A stretch of 64,000 nucleotides of DNA from Chitinophaga niabensis (GTDB taxonomy: Bacteria > Bacteroidota > Bacteroidia > Chitinophagales > Chitinophagaceae). Below are positions 8,297 through 15,441 of this stretch, piece by piece. A program made the translations under genes and the position numbers. Location of the stretch: NCBI RefSeq assembly GCF_900129465.1, contig NZ_FSRA01000001.1:1858832-1922831 (forward strand), read 5' to 3'. The notes under the pieces are model-generated. The model made no database searches and was not told where the DNA came from. It worked only from the letters and a program-made list of their open reading frames with translations. The first letter of the stretch is position 1. Every line of letters begins with the position of its first letter.

Positions 8297-9385
8297 TTAT
8301 GGAATATCGTTGTAATGCCATTTACCCTTAATGGTGGCCTTGTCCAGCAGTATCAGACCCGGGTTGGCCCTCACAGCGGTTTTGATAGCCACGCCATCCA
8401 TTTGCAGGAACTGGAAATCCAGGCCGTGTTTTGCCTTGAATGCTTCTACCGCCGCTTTGTTGGAACTGGTGATACCAAAGATCACCAGCTTGCCTTCTTT
8501 GAACTGTTGCTGCAGGGCCTGGATCTTTTTATCCCATCCTTCGCCGGCTTTATTTACATCCAGCACCATGAAAAGGTATACGGGAAGGTTTTCTTTCAAC
8601 ACGGCATTGTTCTGGTTATTATTATCATAGTCCGTAAGGATGAAATCCTTTATTTCAGGCATGGCATTGCCCTTTACGATCAACTTGTCCTTACGGTCCA
8701 CATACTTCCAGGTGGAATCCTGCCAGGGGTAATTCTCCTCGGAGAACTCCTGCTGTTTACCATCTTTTTCGTAGATCAGCACTGTTTTGTAAACATCCGG
8801 CCTGGAACCCGGAGGCGGTTTCATTTTCTCCACAATGTTATTACCTGTTTTATAAGGAAGGCAATCCACGATGGGTAAATGCGATAAGGTATACCATTGA
8901 AGGATGACAGGGAATAATACGGCCAGGATCATCACGGCAGCCATCGGCTTTTTGGCCAGCAGCGGTTGTATCCGGTTGCGGTAAATAAAGATCACCACGA
9001 TCATCACCAGCAGGATGATGTCCTTCCAGAAAGATTGCTCTGCCGTTAGTTTGATACAGTCCCCGAAACAGCCGCATTCCCTGATCAGGCCGCTGAATAA
9101 AGCAAAACCTGTGAGGAAGGTGAAGAATATGATCAGTAATAATAAAAGGAAAGAGAAGATGCGCATGCGGTATCCCAGTAATACCGCAATACCTGCGATG
9201 ATCTCAAAAGCGTTCATCATCAGGGAAAAAGCCAGGGAAAAAGGTACAAGGAAGTGCAGGTTGAGTACTTCGAAGAACTCATCCATCTTATAGCTGAGAC
9301 CCAGCGGGTCGTTCGCTTTAATAAGTCCGGAAAAGATGAACAGTACGCCTACCAGGATGCGAAATAGGATCAGGATTGGTTTCAT
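8297..9385 (-). CDS. DoxX-like membrane protein, BT_3928 family
   Basis: The 362-residue protein has four N-terminal transmembrane helices of the DoxX/MauE type (FRILVGVLFIFSGLIKANDPLG at residues 8-29; cysteines in ECGCFGDC near residue 105) and a further helix near residue 150. A C-terminal soluble part with DVNKAGEGWDKKIQALQQQF and HGLDFQFLQMD resembles a thioredoxin-like fold without an obvious CxxC. The family sits next to DUF1599 in many Bacteroidota genomes, as here (3 bp apart). A role in redox or respiratory membrane chemistry is suggested by DoxX/MauE kinship but not shown. Confidence 0.75.
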   Translation of the reverse strand: MKPILILFRILVGVLFIFSGLIKANDPLGLSYKMDEFFEVLNLHFLVPFSLAFSLMMNAFEIIAGIAVLLGYRMRIFSFLLLLLIIFFTFLTGFALFSGLIRECGCFGDCIKLTAEQSFWKDIILLVMIVVIFIYRNRIQPLLAKKPMAAVMILAVLFPVILQWYTLSHLPIVDCLPYKTGNNIVEKMKPPPGSRPDVYKTVLIYEKDGKQQEFSEENYPWQDSTWKYVDRKDKLIVKGNAMPEIKDFILTDYDNNNQNNAVLKENLPVYLFMVLDVNKAGEGWDKKIQALQQQFKEGKLVIFGITSSNKAAVEAFKAKHGLDFQFLQMDGVAIKTAVRANPGLILLDKATIKGKWHYNDIP

Positions 9386-9388
9386 AAA

Positions 9389-9931
9389 TTATAATTGCTC
9401 TTTTTCTTTCAACAGTATCAGTGCAAATACGGCATAGTTCACAATATCTACATAGTTGGCATCCATCCCCTCAGAGATCAGTGTTTTACCTTCGTTCCGG
9501 AGGATCTGTTTGATACGCAGTAATTTTGTGAGGATAAGGTCTACGAAAGATTCCTGGCTCATATCCCGCCAGGCTTCCCCGTAATCGTGATTTTTGTTTT
9601 CCATCACCCCCTGTATGAAAGCGATCTTTTCATCATAGAGGCGGGAAACAGTTTCAACCGGCAGGTCCGTATAAGGGTCATCCGGTAACTCCATCTGGAT
9701 CAGGGCTATCACGCCATAATTGATAATGCCCGCAAATTCTCCTTTGATATCGTCCGCCACTTTCTGCTGGCCGATCTCCTGGATGTTACGGATGCGTTGT
9801 GCCTTGATAAAGATCTGATCTACAATAGAGATAGGCCGCAATACCCGCCAGGATGTACCATAATCCTTCGTTTTCTTGATAAATACATCCTTACAGCGCG
9901 CTATAACTTCCGCATATTGTACCTGGGTCAT
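9389..9931 (-). CDS. DUF1599 protein
   Basis: The 180-residue cytosolic protein consists of two related halves: KDVFIKKTKDYGTSWRVLRP...IFIKAQRIRNIQEIG and GVMENKNHDYGEAWRDMSQES...LILTKLLRIKQILRNEG, each followed by an INYGVIALI or VNYAVFALI segment. This internal duplication defines DUF1599, possibly related to nucleotide-handling proteins; its function is unproved. It is the first gene of a tight minus-strand operon with the DoxX-like protein and the DppB-like permease. Confidence 0.8.
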   Translation of the reverse strand: MTQVQYAEVIARCKDVFIKKTKDYGTSWRVLRPISIVDQIFIKAQRIRNIQEIGQQKVADDIKGEFAGIINYGVIALIQMELPDDPYTDLPVETVSRLYDEKIAFIQGVMENKNHDYGEAWRDMSQESFVDLILTKLLRIKQILRNEGKTLISEGMDANYVDIVNYAVFALILLKEKEQL

Positions 9932-9951
9932 AATCTATTTCTATTGTCATT

Positions 9952-10027
9952 ACGAAATAAGCCTTTTTTTACGATAAATTTGTTGTTAATCGTTCGTAAT
10001 TCGTAATCGCTTAATTCGTAATTAATT
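9952..10027. repeat. AT-rich stretch with repeated ATTCGTAAT motifs
   Basis: Between DUF1599 and folP there are several copies of TTCGTAAT and its reverse (tcattacgaa, cgttcgtaattcgtaat, taattcgtaattaatt). A related cluster lies at 17253-17310 next to lepA (cacgaattag, aattcgtaattgacaattcg). The stretch also holds TAAATTTG at 9975-9982, a plausible -7 promoter box for folP. Confidence 0.4.
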
Positions 10028-10031
10028 TTCA

Positions 10032-10892
10032 ATGAGTTTCAAAAATACATTATTACGTAAAGATTTTACGATCCGATGCAAAGGAAAGTTAATAGACCTC
10101 TCCCGCCCTGCCGTGATGGGGATCATTAATGTAACGGATGATTCTTTTTATGCAGACAGCCGTACCCGGGAGCTTCATCATATCATTGACCGGGCAGGCG
10201 ACATGCTGGAAGAAGGCGCATTGATGCTGGACCTTGGTGCACAAAGTACCCGCCCCGGCGCTCCTGAAGTTGGCGCAGCAACAGAACTGGAACGTTTACT
10301 GCCTGCTATCCACGGCATCCTGCATCATTTCCCGGAAGCTATCCTCTCCATCGATACCTATCATGCCGCTGTGGCAGAAAAATGTATCCATGCCGGGGCT
10401 GCCCTTGTGAATGATGTGAGCGCCGGAGATATGGATCCGCTGATGCTGCCAACCGTAGCTAAACTACAGGTTCCCTTTATTGCCATGCATATGCAGGGCA
10501 CGCCGGCAGACATGCAGCAGAACCCTGAATACAATAATGTTTCCCAGGAAGTACTGGATTACTTTATCCGCAAAGTAGTCCAATGCCGGGAAGCAGGCAT
10601 TACAGATGTGATCATCGATCCGGGGTTTGGTTTTGGTAAAACGCTGGAACACAACTACCAGCTGCTGAAAAACCTGGAAGTGTTTGATATACTGGAAGTA
10701 CCTGTATTGGTGGGCGTATCCAGGAAGTCCATGATCTATCGTTTGCTGGGCAATTCTGCTTCTGAAGCATTGAACGGTACCACTGTGGTACAAACACTGG
10801 CCTTGCAGAAAGGTGCGGCCATCCTCAGGGTGCATGATGTAAAAGAAGCGACAGAAGCAACACGTATCGTTGCTTTTATGCAATCAATTTAA
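10032..10892 (+). CDS. folP: Dihydropteroate synthase
   Basis: The 286-residue protein joins 6-hydroxymethyl-dihydropterin pyrophosphate to p-aminobenzoate in folate synthesis. Family motifs appear in order: MGIINVTDDSFYADSR (about residues 29-44), LDLGAQSTRPGA (68-79), SIDTYHAAVAEKCIHAGAALVNDVSAG (about 109-135), MHMQGTPADMQQNP, IIDPGFGFGKTLEHNYQLL, GVSRKSMIYRLLG, and a C-terminal RVHDVKEA. Length is normal. The diadenylate cyclase gene starts 16 bp downstream. Confidence 0.96.
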   Translation: MSFKNTLLRKDFTIRCKGKLIDLSRPAVMGIINVTDDSFYADSRTRELHHIIDRAGDMLEEGALMLDLGAQSTRPGAPEVGAATELERLLPAIHGILHHFPEAILSIDTYHAAVAEKCIHAGAALVNDVSAGDMDPLMLPTVAKLQVPFIAMHMQGTPADMQQNPEYNNVSQEVLDYFIRKVVQCREAGITDVIIDPGFGFGKTLEHNYQLLKNLEVFDILEVPVLVGVSRKSMIYRLLGNSASEALNGTTVVQTLALQKGAAILRVHDVKEATEATRIVAFMQSI

Positions 10893-10903
10893 TGCTATTT
10901 TTG
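10870..10903 (+). promoter_or_regulatory. Candidate promoter of cdaA inside the folP end
   Basis: TTG at 10870-10872, a 23-nt spacer and TATTTTTG at 10896-10903 match the Bacteroidota -33/-7 pattern. The -7 box ends 5 nt before the cdaA ATG, which would leave almost no leader. The gene may also be read from the folP promoter. Confidence 0.4.
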
Positions 10904-10908
10904 TCGAT

Positions 10909-11718
10909 ATGAAGGATGTATATCAATTTTATGGATTTGAGTTTCGTTGGCTGAATGTTGTAGACCTGCTCGTAGTAATTTTCCTGGTGATCCAGCTTTA
11001 CCGCCTGCTGAAAGGCAGCCTTGCTTTTAATATTTTCATTGGACTGCTGATGGTGTATGCTGCGTACTTTTTGGTACGTTCCCTGCAAATGCCCATCCTC
11101 ACCAATATCCTGCAGAATTTTATCAATGTGGGATTGATCGCGATCATTATCATCTTCCAGCCGGAGATCAGGAAGTTCCTCCTGGTACTGGGCAAAAAAA
11201 CGCCGCTCAGTAAGGATAGCTTTTTTACCAAACTCTTCCTCCCCGACCGTTTTAAAAGTTATAAAGAAGAGGAACTCATGATCAATGAGATCATCACCGC
11301 GGTGGGTCATATGATGGCAACGCAAACAGGTGCGCTGATCGTGATCGCTACTACTTATCGTGTGAAGTTTGATACCGCCTCCAGTATTGCCATAGATGGC
11401 AACATCAGCGCTAAGCTGATAGAAAGCATCTTCGAGAAGAACAGTCCTTTGCACGATGGCGCACTGATCATTGTTGGCAACAAGATCCTCGCCGCAAAAG
11501 TGATCCTGCCTGTATCAGAAAATCCTAACCTGCCCACACGCATAGGGATGCGTCACCGTTCAGCAGTGGGGATCACAGAACACAGCGATAACCTGGCGCT
11601 GATCGTTTCTGAAGAAAGAGGTACCGTATCTTATGCCAAAGATGGCCAGCTGGTGCAGAACGTTTCGCTGGAAGAACTGAAGGTGAAGATGTATGAAGTG
11701 CTGGTAGACGGATATTAA
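10909..11718 (+). CDS. cdaA: Diadenylate cyclase CdaA
   Basis: The 269-residue protein has three N-terminal transmembrane helices (about residues 15-35, 40-60, 66-90) and a DAC domain with the catalytic DGA motif in LHDGALIIVGNKI and the RHR motif in GMRHRSAVGITEHSD. It converts two ATP into cyclic di-AMP, a second messenger for turgor and potassium control. I chose the ATG at 10909; an upstream TTG at 10870 lies inside folP and precedes the conserved N-terminus by 13 unlikely residues. Position behind folP is a common arrangement in Bacteroidota. A terminator follows. Confidence 0.93.
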   Translation: MKDVYQFYGFEFRWLNVVDLLVVIFLVIQLYRLLKGSLAFNIFIGLLMVYAAYFLVRSLQMPILTNILQNFINVGLIAIIIIFQPEIRKFLLVLGKKTPLSKDSFFTKLFLPDRFKSYKEEELMINEIITAVGHMMATQTGALIVIATTYRVKFDTASSIAIDGNISAKLIESIFEKNSPLHDGALIIVGNKILAAKVILPVSENPNLPTRIGMRHRSAVGITEHSDNLALIVSEERGTVSYAKDGQLVQNVSLEELKVKMYEVLVDGY

Positions 11719-11730
11719 AAAGATACATTA

Positions 11731-11770
11731 AAATAAAAGAGCCGCTGCTATGCAGCGGCTCTTTTATTTT
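11731..11770 (+). terminator. Terminator after folP-cdaA
   Basis: A very strong perfect hairpin: aaataaaagagccgctgc pairs with gcagcggctcttttattt around a tiny loop. A-rich and T-rich arms make it potentially bidirectional. Confidence 0.9.
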
Positions 11771-11794
11771 AAGATCAGCCCTATAAATACAAAG

Positions 11795-11815
11795 TCCCCC
11801 GATTATCTCGGGGGA
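11795..11815 (-). terminator. GC hairpin downstream of the small secreted-protein gene
   Basis: The 8-bp stem tcccccga/tcggggga with a 5-nt loop lies 40 bp beyond the stop of the minus-strand gene at 11856. The T tract after it is imperfect, so terminator activity is plausible rather than clear. Confidence 0.45.
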
Positions 11816-11855
11816 TCTATGTTTGGGGGGATGACTCTAATATAAAATGCCTTCA

Positions 11856-12137
11856 CTATTTCAATTTAACCGGCAGGTTCAGCTGCTGCACATTCACCGT
11901 ATAATTTCCTGCCTCCAGCGTGTGTAATTGTAAAGTATACACACCCTTTTTATGCCCGCCCTCTAAAGGGATCATTCTAACCGGTATCTGTTGCTCATTA
12001 TAAATGGTGCATTGCACTGTACCTTTCTGTTGTTCCATAACAGGAACCTGGATACAAACAGTACCTTCCCCTGAAGGAAGCTGTTGCATAACAACATTGT
12101 TTGTGAGCATGGTTAATACTAAACTCCAGATATACAT
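11856..12137 (-). CDS. Small protein resembling a lone T9SS C-terminal sorting domain
   Basis: The 93-residue protein starts with a short hydrophobic stretch (about residues 3-17) and then shows beta-strand patterning with GTVQCTIYNEQQIPVRMI, KKGVYTLQLHTLEAGNYTVNV and a lysine-containing terminus. The last ~60 residues look like a type A (Por) secretion sorting domain, which normally sits at the end of much larger type IX secreted proteins. Here no cargo precedes it. It may be a remnant or a small periplasmic beta-sandwich protein; function is unknown. Confidence 0.5.
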   Translation of the reverse strand: MYIWSLVLTMLTNNVVMQQLPSGEGTVCIQVPVMEQQKGTVQCTIYNEQQIPVRMIPLEGGHKKGVYTLQLHTLEAGNYTVNVQQLNLPVKLK

Positions 12138-12286
12138 AAAGAACCTTTTTTGGATTGATAACTACCGGTTCTTTACAGGAGACGATTATTTGATTGGATA
12201 CACAAATATACAACTAATTATATCCGTATGGAATCGTATTTGTTAAAACGATGTTAAGCAGTCGGGGCGCGGGTTATAACCTATTC

Positions 12287-12631
12287 CTAGAAAGCATCTT
12301 CAAAATGCATGATCTCCTGATTAACAGTAACAGCAATAATATCAAAACGTATTTCATTCGGTTGCAGGTTATATTGCTGCATATATTTATCTGCCGCTCT
12401 CCTGATCAACTGCGCTTTGTTCGCATGCACTGCTTCTTCCGGCATACCAAAATATTGCGTACTGCGTGTTTTCACTTCTACAAACACTAATACATCCTGG
12501 TAACGGGCAACAATATCCAGTTCGAGCTTCCCGTACGTCCAGTTGGTATGGAGCACTTCGTATTTTTTATCACGAAGATGGCTGGCAGCCAGCAATTCAC
12601 CCTTTTTCCCTACTTCGTGATGATAAGCCAT
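12287..12631 (-). CDS. YraN family (UPF0102) putative endonuclease
   Basis: The 114-residue protein carries the Holliday-junction-resolvase-like fold of UPF0102: GKKGELLAASHLRDKKYEVL (residues 8-27), the acidic cluster in GKLELDIVARYQDVLVFVEVKTRS (E-D-EVK), then EEAVHANKAQLIRRAADKYM and FDIIAV. The E/D/ExK residues are those expected for metal-dependent nuclease activity, but activity is unproved for the family. It is divergent from manA across 36 bp. Confidence 0.88.
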   Translation of the reverse strand: MAYHHEVGKKGELLAASHLRDKKYEVLHTNWTYGKLELDIVARYQDVLVFVEVKTRSTQYFGMPEEAVHANKAQLIRRAADKYMQQYNLQPNEIRFDIIAVTVNQEIMHFEDAF

Positions 12632-12640
12632 TCGATTTTT

Positions 12641-12658
12641 CTATTTTTACAACTTAAC
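12641..12658 (+). promoter_or_regulatory. Promoter-like 18-mer before manA
   Basis: The 18 bases from 12641 to 12658 contain TATTTTTA, one mismatch from the TAnnTTTG -7 consensus, and end 9 nt before the manA ATG. The identical 18-mer occurs at 52354-52371, at a similar distance before the rhomboid gene. Confidence 0.4.
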
Positions 12659-12667
12659 AATGGAATC

Positions 12668-13876
12668 ATGAGCAACCGGAAATTATTTTACCTGAATGGC
12701 AAGGTACAACATTATGCCTGGGGAGGTTTCACCTACATCCCGCAACTACTGGGATTGCCCGTATCTGAGCAACCCAGCGCGGAATACTGGATGGGAGCAC
12801 ATCAGAGTGCGCCCTCTACCTTACAGGCCACATCCGGCCCTTTGTTACTGAACCAGTATATTGCTGACCAGCCTGCTGAAGTATTGGGCACAAAAGCAGC
12901 AGAACGTTTCGGCGAACTGCCTTACCTGTTCAAGATCCTGGATGTGAAAGACATGCTCTCTATCCAGGTGCATCCCACCAAAGCAGAAGCAGAAAAAGGA
13001 TTTGCGGCGGAAAATGAAGCGGGTATTCCACTTACTGCTTCCAACCGCAATTATAAAGACGCCAATCACAAACCGGAGATCATGGTAGCCCTGAGCGATT
13101 TCTGGCTGCTGCATGGCTTTTTACCGGAACCTCAGCTCAGAAAGGTACTCCAGGCTGTGCCTGAACTACAGTCGTTCGCTCCTGTTTTTGAAAAAGAAGG
13201 ATACAAAGGTTTATATAAAGCAGTAATGGAACTGCCGCAGGAAGAGATCAACACCCTCCTCCGCCCGCTGGCAGACAGGGTACTCCCCTCCTATGCTGCA
13301 GGCACCCTGGAAAAAAGCGATCCCGCTTTCTGGACGGCCCGGGCCATTTCAAATGATCCGGAAGGCCTGAACCGCCTGGACCGTGGCATCTTTTCCATCT
13401 ACTTCTTCAACATCGTGAACGCCAAACCCGGAGACGCCGTATTCCAGGATGCAGGCATCCCGCATGCTTACCTTGAAGGTCAGAATGCTGAACTGATGGC
13501 CAATTCAGACAATGTGTTACGTGGCGGGCTGACCCCCAAACATATTGATGTGGAGGAACTGCTGAAACATACCCGTTTTGAAGCGGTATATCCCAATATC
13601 CTCAAAGGGGAATCCATCCACAATGGCCAGGAACGGATCTATCCCACCCCTGCGCCGGATTTTGTGATCAGCCGGATCGGCCTTAAACCCGGTGAAGTAT
13701 ATGAACATACCGCCGCTGCTCCTGAAACATGGATCGTATTGAACGGGGAAGGTGTGGTAAAAGGCTCCGCAGAACTGCCCCTGAAAAAAGGCGTTTCTGT
13801 ATTTGCCGCCATCGGGGAAAGCTATACCCTCACGGCCACGACTGAATTAACCGTGTTTAAAGCATCTATTCCTTAA
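12668..13876 (+). CDS. manA: Mannose-6-phosphate isomerase, class I
   Basis: The 402-residue protein interconverts mannose-6-phosphate and fructose-6-phosphate, feeding mannose use and GDP-mannose synthesis. Type I PMI motifs are present: GKVQHYAWGG (residues 10-19), AEYWMGAHQSAPS, FKILDVKDMLSIQVHPTKAEAE with the zinc-ligand QVHP, and HKPEIMVAL with the ligand His and Glu; a further zinc histidine is likely in QDAGIPHAYLEG. I chose the ATG at 12668 because the family N-terminus begins there; an open frame upstream crosses the divergent YraN gene. Confidence 0.93.
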   Translation: MSNRKLFYLNGKVQHYAWGGFTYIPQLLGLPVSEQPSAEYWMGAHQSAPSTLQATSGPLLLNQYIADQPAEVLGTKAAERFGELPYLFKILDVKDMLSIQVHPTKAEAEKGFAAENEAGIPLTASNRNYKDANHKPEIMVALSDFWLLHGFLPEPQLRKVLQAVPELQSFAPVFEKEGYKGLYKAVMELPQEEINTLLRPLADRVLPSYAAGTLEKSDPAFWTARAISNDPEGLNRLDRGIFSIYFFNIVNAKPGDAVFQDAGIPHAYLEGQNAELMANSDNVLRGGLTPKHIDVEELLKHTRFEAVYPNILKGESIHNGQERIYPTPAPDFVISRIGLKPGEVYEHTAAAPETWIVLNGEGVVKGSAELPLKKGVSVFAAIGESYTLTATTELTVFKASIP

Positions 13877-13915
13877 TTGATTATATTTGTGTTGTCAACA
13901 AAAGCAGCATCTTGC

Positions 13916-14506
13916 ATGAAGAAAGAAACTACATCTAAAGTACTCCTGATCGCAGCACTTATTTTTCTGACCATCCTCGGACGGTTGTTTACCAATTACA
14001 TGCAGATCTACAACTTCACCGCCGTAGGCGCAGGTGCGCTGTTTGCAGGCGTTGTGTTCAAAGATAAGCGTTACGCTTACCTGGTTCCACTGGTCGCCCT
14101 CCTGCTGAGTGATGTGTTCTTTGAACTGTTCACCAACATCCAGGGTTTCTATGGCGGCGGAGAGCAGCTCTTTGTTTATGGTGCTTTCGTCTTAACCACC
14201 TTCATTGGTACCCGCATCAAAAAAGCGAACCCCGGTAATATCTTCCTGGCATCTATTGGTGTAGGGGTACTGTTCTTCCTCTTATCCAACCTGGGCACTT
14301 TTATTTTCAGGGACATGTATCCGCATACCTTCAGCGGCCTCATGACCTGCTACCTTTCTGCCGTTCCTTTTTATAAGAATAGCCTGTTCGGTAGTTTTGC
14401 CCTGAATACCATCATGGGGAATGTGTTTTACAGCGGCATCCTCTTCGGAGCCTATGCTTTACTGAAACCGGTGTTTGTAAGGCAGCAGCAACAACAATTA
14501 GCGTAA
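13916..14506 (+). CDS. Integral membrane protein, DUF6580-like
   Basis: The 196-residue protein starts at ATG 13916 (MKKETTSK) and has about five transmembrane helices: ILGRLFTNYMQIYNF, AVGAGALFAGVVF, YLVPLVALLLSDVFFELF, a helix around FVLTTFIGTRI, and FLASIGVGVLFFLLSNLGTF. It resembles DUF6580-type putative transport proteins related to ECF-transporter S components. No ATPase partner or riboswitch is visible nearby. TATATTTG at 13882-13889 may be its -7 promoter box. The substrate is unknown. Confidence 0.7.
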   Translation: MKKETTSKVLLIAALIFLTILGRLFTNYMQIYNFTAVGAGALFAGVVFKDKRYAYLVPLVALLLSDVFFELFTNIQGFYGGGEQLFVYGAFVLTTFIGTRIKKANPGNIFLASIGVGVLFFLLSNLGTFIFRDMYPHTFSGLMTCYLSAVPFYKNSLFGSFALNTIMGNVFYSGILFGAYALLKPVFVRQQQQQLA

Positions 14507-14530
14507 ACGAAGAGCCAATCTAAGATATCA

Positions 14531-14562
14531 AGCCGTTTCAGTTATGCTGGAACGGCTTTTTA
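14531..14562 (+). terminator. Terminator after the DUF6580-like gene
   Basis: agccgtt/aacggct stem (14531-14537 with 14551-14557), loop of about 13 nt, followed by a T run. Confidence 0.75.
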
Positions 14563-14666
14563 ATGCCTGACATAGGGTCCGTGTTCGTTACTCCTTTGTT
14601 GGAGGCTCATGAGGTATGTCATTATTACCGGATTGAAGGAGCAAAATGTCAGTGGGTGGGGGTAAC

Positions 14667-14731
14667 TACGCTTTTGATACGCTTTTGATATGCTTTTGAT
14701 ACGCTTTTGGTCTACTTTTGATACGCTTTTA
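14667..14731. repeat. 11-bp tandem repeat, six units
   Basis: Six consecutive 11-bp units with consensus tacgcttttga begin at 14667, 14678, 14689, 14700, 14711 and 14722 (the fifth is tctacttttga, the sixth truncated). Because 11 is not divisible by 3, three units encode an 11-residue basic period on the minus strand (KRIKSISKAYQ-like). The last unit supplies the stop codon of the ATPase gene at 14729. Confidence 0.85.
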
Positions 14732-15373
14732 CTCCCATTGCAGGAACCAGTATTCCTCATGCCTCACCTTCTTACACGCAGGTAATTGCACCGGTACGGT
14801 AAACAAAGGGCAATCCACCACTACGGTATGGAATTCCCCATTCTCCCCGCATACATCCACGCCTTTTTCCTCCAGTTCAGCTATCAGCACATCATCCAGT
14901 ATCCGGCCCAGGAAACTTTCTCCCAGGTGGGTATTACAGGATACGATCATACACCTGATCCCTTCCTGCAACATGCGGTATACCAGCAGCTTACGTTCCA
15001 GTTGCCATAAAGGCAAAAGGGCTTCCAGCCCGGCAGCAGCACATGCTTTTTCCTCCCAGTCCCGGTGCGGTTCCAGGTCAATATCTCCAAATACAGCACC
15101 GGAAGCAGCATATTCCTGCTTTAAGCCTTTTAACTGTGTAACAAAATTGGTTTCGTAATCCTGCCAGCTGCTGGCAATGGTGGTAAGGGGTAAACCGGCT
15201 GCGGCAGCCTGTTGCTGAAGGATGGAGGGAGGAAGACCATGGGACCGGGAGATCTGGCCGTTTTCGTTCATCACATTCAGGAGTGCAACCGGACGATAAC
15301 CCTGTTGCACAGCCTGCATGAGTGCGAAGCAGCTATCTTTACCGCCGCTCCAGGAGCAAATAATATTAGTCAT
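14729..15373 (-). CDS. Dph6-like ATP pyrophosphatase (diphthine-ammonia ligase family)
   Basis: The 214-residue protein has the PP-loop ATP-binding motif SGGKDS (residues 9-14) and family motifs LLNVMNENGQISRSHGLP, GAVFGDIDLEPHRDWEEKACAAAGLEALLPLW and GENGEFHTVVVDCPLF. Eukaryotic Dph6 amidates diphthine on EF2. Bacteria lack diphthamide, so the bacterial substrate is unknown; the ATP-dependent amidation or thiolation chemistry is inferred. The stop codon lies within the last copy of an 11-bp tandem repeat. Confidence 0.85.
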   Translation of the reverse strand: MTNIICSWSGGKDSCFALMQAVQQGYRPVALLNVMNENGQISRSHGLPPSILQQQAAAAGLPLTTIASSWQDYETNFVTQLKGLKQEYAASGAVFGDIDLEPHRDWEEKACAAAGLEALLPLWQLERKLLVYRMLQEGIRCMIVSCNTHLGESFLGRILDDVLIAELEEKGVDVCGENGEFHTVVVDCPLFTVPVQLPACKKVRHEEYWFLQWE

Positions 15374-15441
15374 GTGGTTTGAGAAGAAATGGGAATTTCC
15401 TGCAGCCAGGGTCTGATTTCAGAAGGAACGAATGCAGCCTC

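Noticed and set aside
14560..14760. Minus-strand open frame encoding a lysine/serine-rich repeat
   Set aside because: It arises from the 11-bp tandem repeat and overlaps the ATPase gene end; no start context supports it as a protein.
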